Shown here: positions 62,994 to 64,000 of the stretch, piece by piece
How the letters are laid out: each line of letters opens with the position of its first letter
Numbering within the stretch: position 1 is the stretch's first letter
Assembly (NCBI RefSeq): GCF_003001995.1
Contig: NZ_PVNB01000003.1
Span: 124,001 to 188,000, forward strand
Source: Orenia metallireducens
Lineage (GTDB): Bacteria; Bacillota; Halanaerobiia; Halobacteroidales; Halobacteroidaceae
Reading direction: 5' to 3'
DNA length: 64,000 bases
Notes under the pieces: model-generated
What the model saw: only the letters and a program-made list of their open reading frames with translations
Told to the model about the DNA's origin: nothing
Database searches by the model: none
Made by a program: the position numbers and the translations under genes

Positions 62994-63752
62994 TTAAATA
63001 AGCCCCTTCTTTCTTAATTCACGCTGTTTAGCAAATAACCATTGCATAACTTCATCTCGCTTACCTGTATCTTGGTGAATAAATTCAACTCCTATACTAT
63101 ATCGCTTTTCTCCTTGCTTAAACTCTGCAAAAACTCTAACCACTTTAGCTAAGAGTTTATCAAAAGGTAGATTAGCAAAACTAAAATCTACTTCTAAAAT
63201 CTGTCCCTCCCTTACAGAACTCTCTCTAGTAACCATCTTCAGCCCGCTAGCACTGATATCTCGAATAATAGCATTATACAGATTAGTACTATCGGAATTT
63301 AGTGATTTTTCAGAAAGAATCTCTTCTATACCTACATTTTCATCCAACTCTTTTAGATCTTCTTCGTTTCCAATCACTCTAAATTTTGCTTCTTGATAGA
63401 TATCCAATCTAAAAAAATTTCTCTCTTGTATCTTACTAACTTCTCCAATCAACTCTACTATTAATAAAGGGGTAACTTCAACCTCCCTCCTAATAACCTT
63501 TACTGGTATCTTATATAAGCCAGTACTCTCTCTAAGCATAATATCTATTTTAGTTCCAATTGCTATATTAACAACTTTACCTTCTGTAAAAGGAGTATTT
63601 ATAGCAAAAATAGAGTCACTTATAATATCAGCCACTTGCGAGGAATATTGTCCCTCATAGTTTCCGAAGGGAACAACTACATCTATCCTCTGATTAATAT
63701 TCACTTTTCTATTAAGATCAAATCTCTTTACTACTTGGGAGTTTCGTTTCAA
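62994..63752 (-). CDS. PilZ-domain YcgR-like protein, copy 1
   Basis: A 252-residue paralogue of the following gene with the same layout. c-di-GMP motifs: RNFFR in QERNFFRLDIYQ and RDISASGLKMV. The final segment MQWLFAKQRELRKKGLI is nearly the same in both copies, pointing to tandem duplication. The likely start is TTG at 63752, 7 bases after AGGAGGTG. It lies 28 bases after flhG. Confidence 0.88.
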   Translation of the reverse strand: MKRNSQVVKRFDLNRKVNINQRIDVVVPFGNYEGQYSSQVADIISDSIFAINTPFTEGKVVNIAIGTKIDIMLRESTGLYKIPVKVIRREVEVTPLLIVELIGEVSKIQERNFFRLDIYQEAKFRVIGNEEDLKELDENVGIEEILSEKSLNSDSTNLYNAIIRDISASGLKMVTRESSVREGQILEVDFSFANLPFDKLLAKVVRVFAEFKQGEKRYSIGVEFIHQDTGKRDEVMQWLFAKQRELRKKGLI

Positions 63753-63780
63753 ACTCCAACACCTCCTACTCAAGTCCCAA

Positions 63781-64000
63781 TTAAATACCTAATATTCTAT
63801 TAAATAATCCCCTAATCCCTTTAGACTCTTGGGGAGCTTCTGTATCTACTAGTTTAGTTGCGGTAAGATTAATACTTTTAGATGCCCTAGCCCTTGGAAA
63901 TTCCAAAAGAAATGGGCTACGACTCATTACAGATTTTACTACAGCATTATCCTTTGGTATAACCCCTAATAACTCAATATCCAGTTCAAGAAAATCATAA
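63781..64000 (-). CDS. flhG: FlhG-type MinD-like ATPase, only C-terminus in window
   Basis: The last 72 residues of a ParA/MinD-type ATPase (LGVIPKDNAVVKSVMSRSPFLLEFPRARASKSI, given in parts across the frame). FlhG sets flagellar number with FlhF. The region matches the typical C-terminal end of this group, and the neighbourhood (PilZ, cheC, cheD, sigD) supports it. The N-terminus lies beyond 64000. Confidence 0.8.
   Translation of the reverse strand, partial: YDFLELDIELLGVIPKDNAVVKSVMSRSPFLLEFPRARASKSINLTATKLVDTEAPQESKGIRGLFNRILGI

Overview
The window is a low-GC, spore-forming, flagellated Firmicute chromosome. The evidence is dipicolinate synthase genes, SleB-type cortex hydrolases, a GerMN-domain amidase, sigma-D and CheC/CheD genes, and Gram-positive PolC. 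The acidic proteins and overall gene content suggest a halophilic anaerobe of the Halanaerobiales (Halobacteroidaceae/Orenia-like). That placement is inference from content only, because no rRNA gene is present. Almost all genes lie on the minus strand, so the biological reading order runs from high to low coordinates.

Read from 64000 down to 1, the window keeps the long conserved Bacillus/Clostridium gene order. It starts with flhG (partial), two PilZ proteins, cheC, cheD, sigD, fapA and small motility genes (64000-56316). Next comes rpsB-tsf-pyrH-frr-uppS-cdsA-(ytvI-like)-dxr-rseP, with a four-zinc-ribbon protein, an HD protein and ispG (55919-45223). Then proS, a glycosyltransferase, mgtC-like and polC (45011-37528) are followed by rimP-nusA-infB-rbfA-nrnA-truB-ribF-rpsO-pnp (37121-27176). 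The ylxR and ylxQ genes usually found between nusA and infB are absent.

Between pnp and the deacetylase genes lies an accessory stretch (26923-14773). It holds nfo, dinG, two LysM/SleB cell-wall hydrolases, a GNAT protein, an MBL hydrolase, a DMT exporter, an AraC regulator, a frameshifted small membrane gene, a DUF4126 protein and a GerMN amidase. The conserved order then resumes with two polysaccharide deacetylases, VanW, dut, ylmC, a repeat-rich acidic stress-like protein and a lysine/dipicolinate operon, ending in a partial rnj.

The lysine/dipicolinate operon is headed by a clear lysine riboswitch with its terminator (9404-9624). It reads dapB-dpaA-dpaB-dapB-dpaB-asd-lysC-dapA. dapB and dpaB are each present twice, and two matching sigma-K-like promoters precede dpaA and the second dpaB. 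Lysine-responsive growth expression and mother-cell expression for spore dipicolinate therefore appear to share one locus.

The most notable hidden features are three. First, a 286-nt ORF-less group I intron interrupts dut exactly at its motif III, with an in-frame stop at the junction unless spliced. Second, an apparently independent structured RNA lies at 21460-21780, with a promoter, a three-way-junction fold and a terminator, and I cannot assign it to a family. Third, three families of degenerate, short-period palindromic intergenic repeats recur through the window. Several predicted gene starts were moved to a Shine-Dalgarno-matched codon where the longest reading frame ran into a repeat or its own ribosome binding site.
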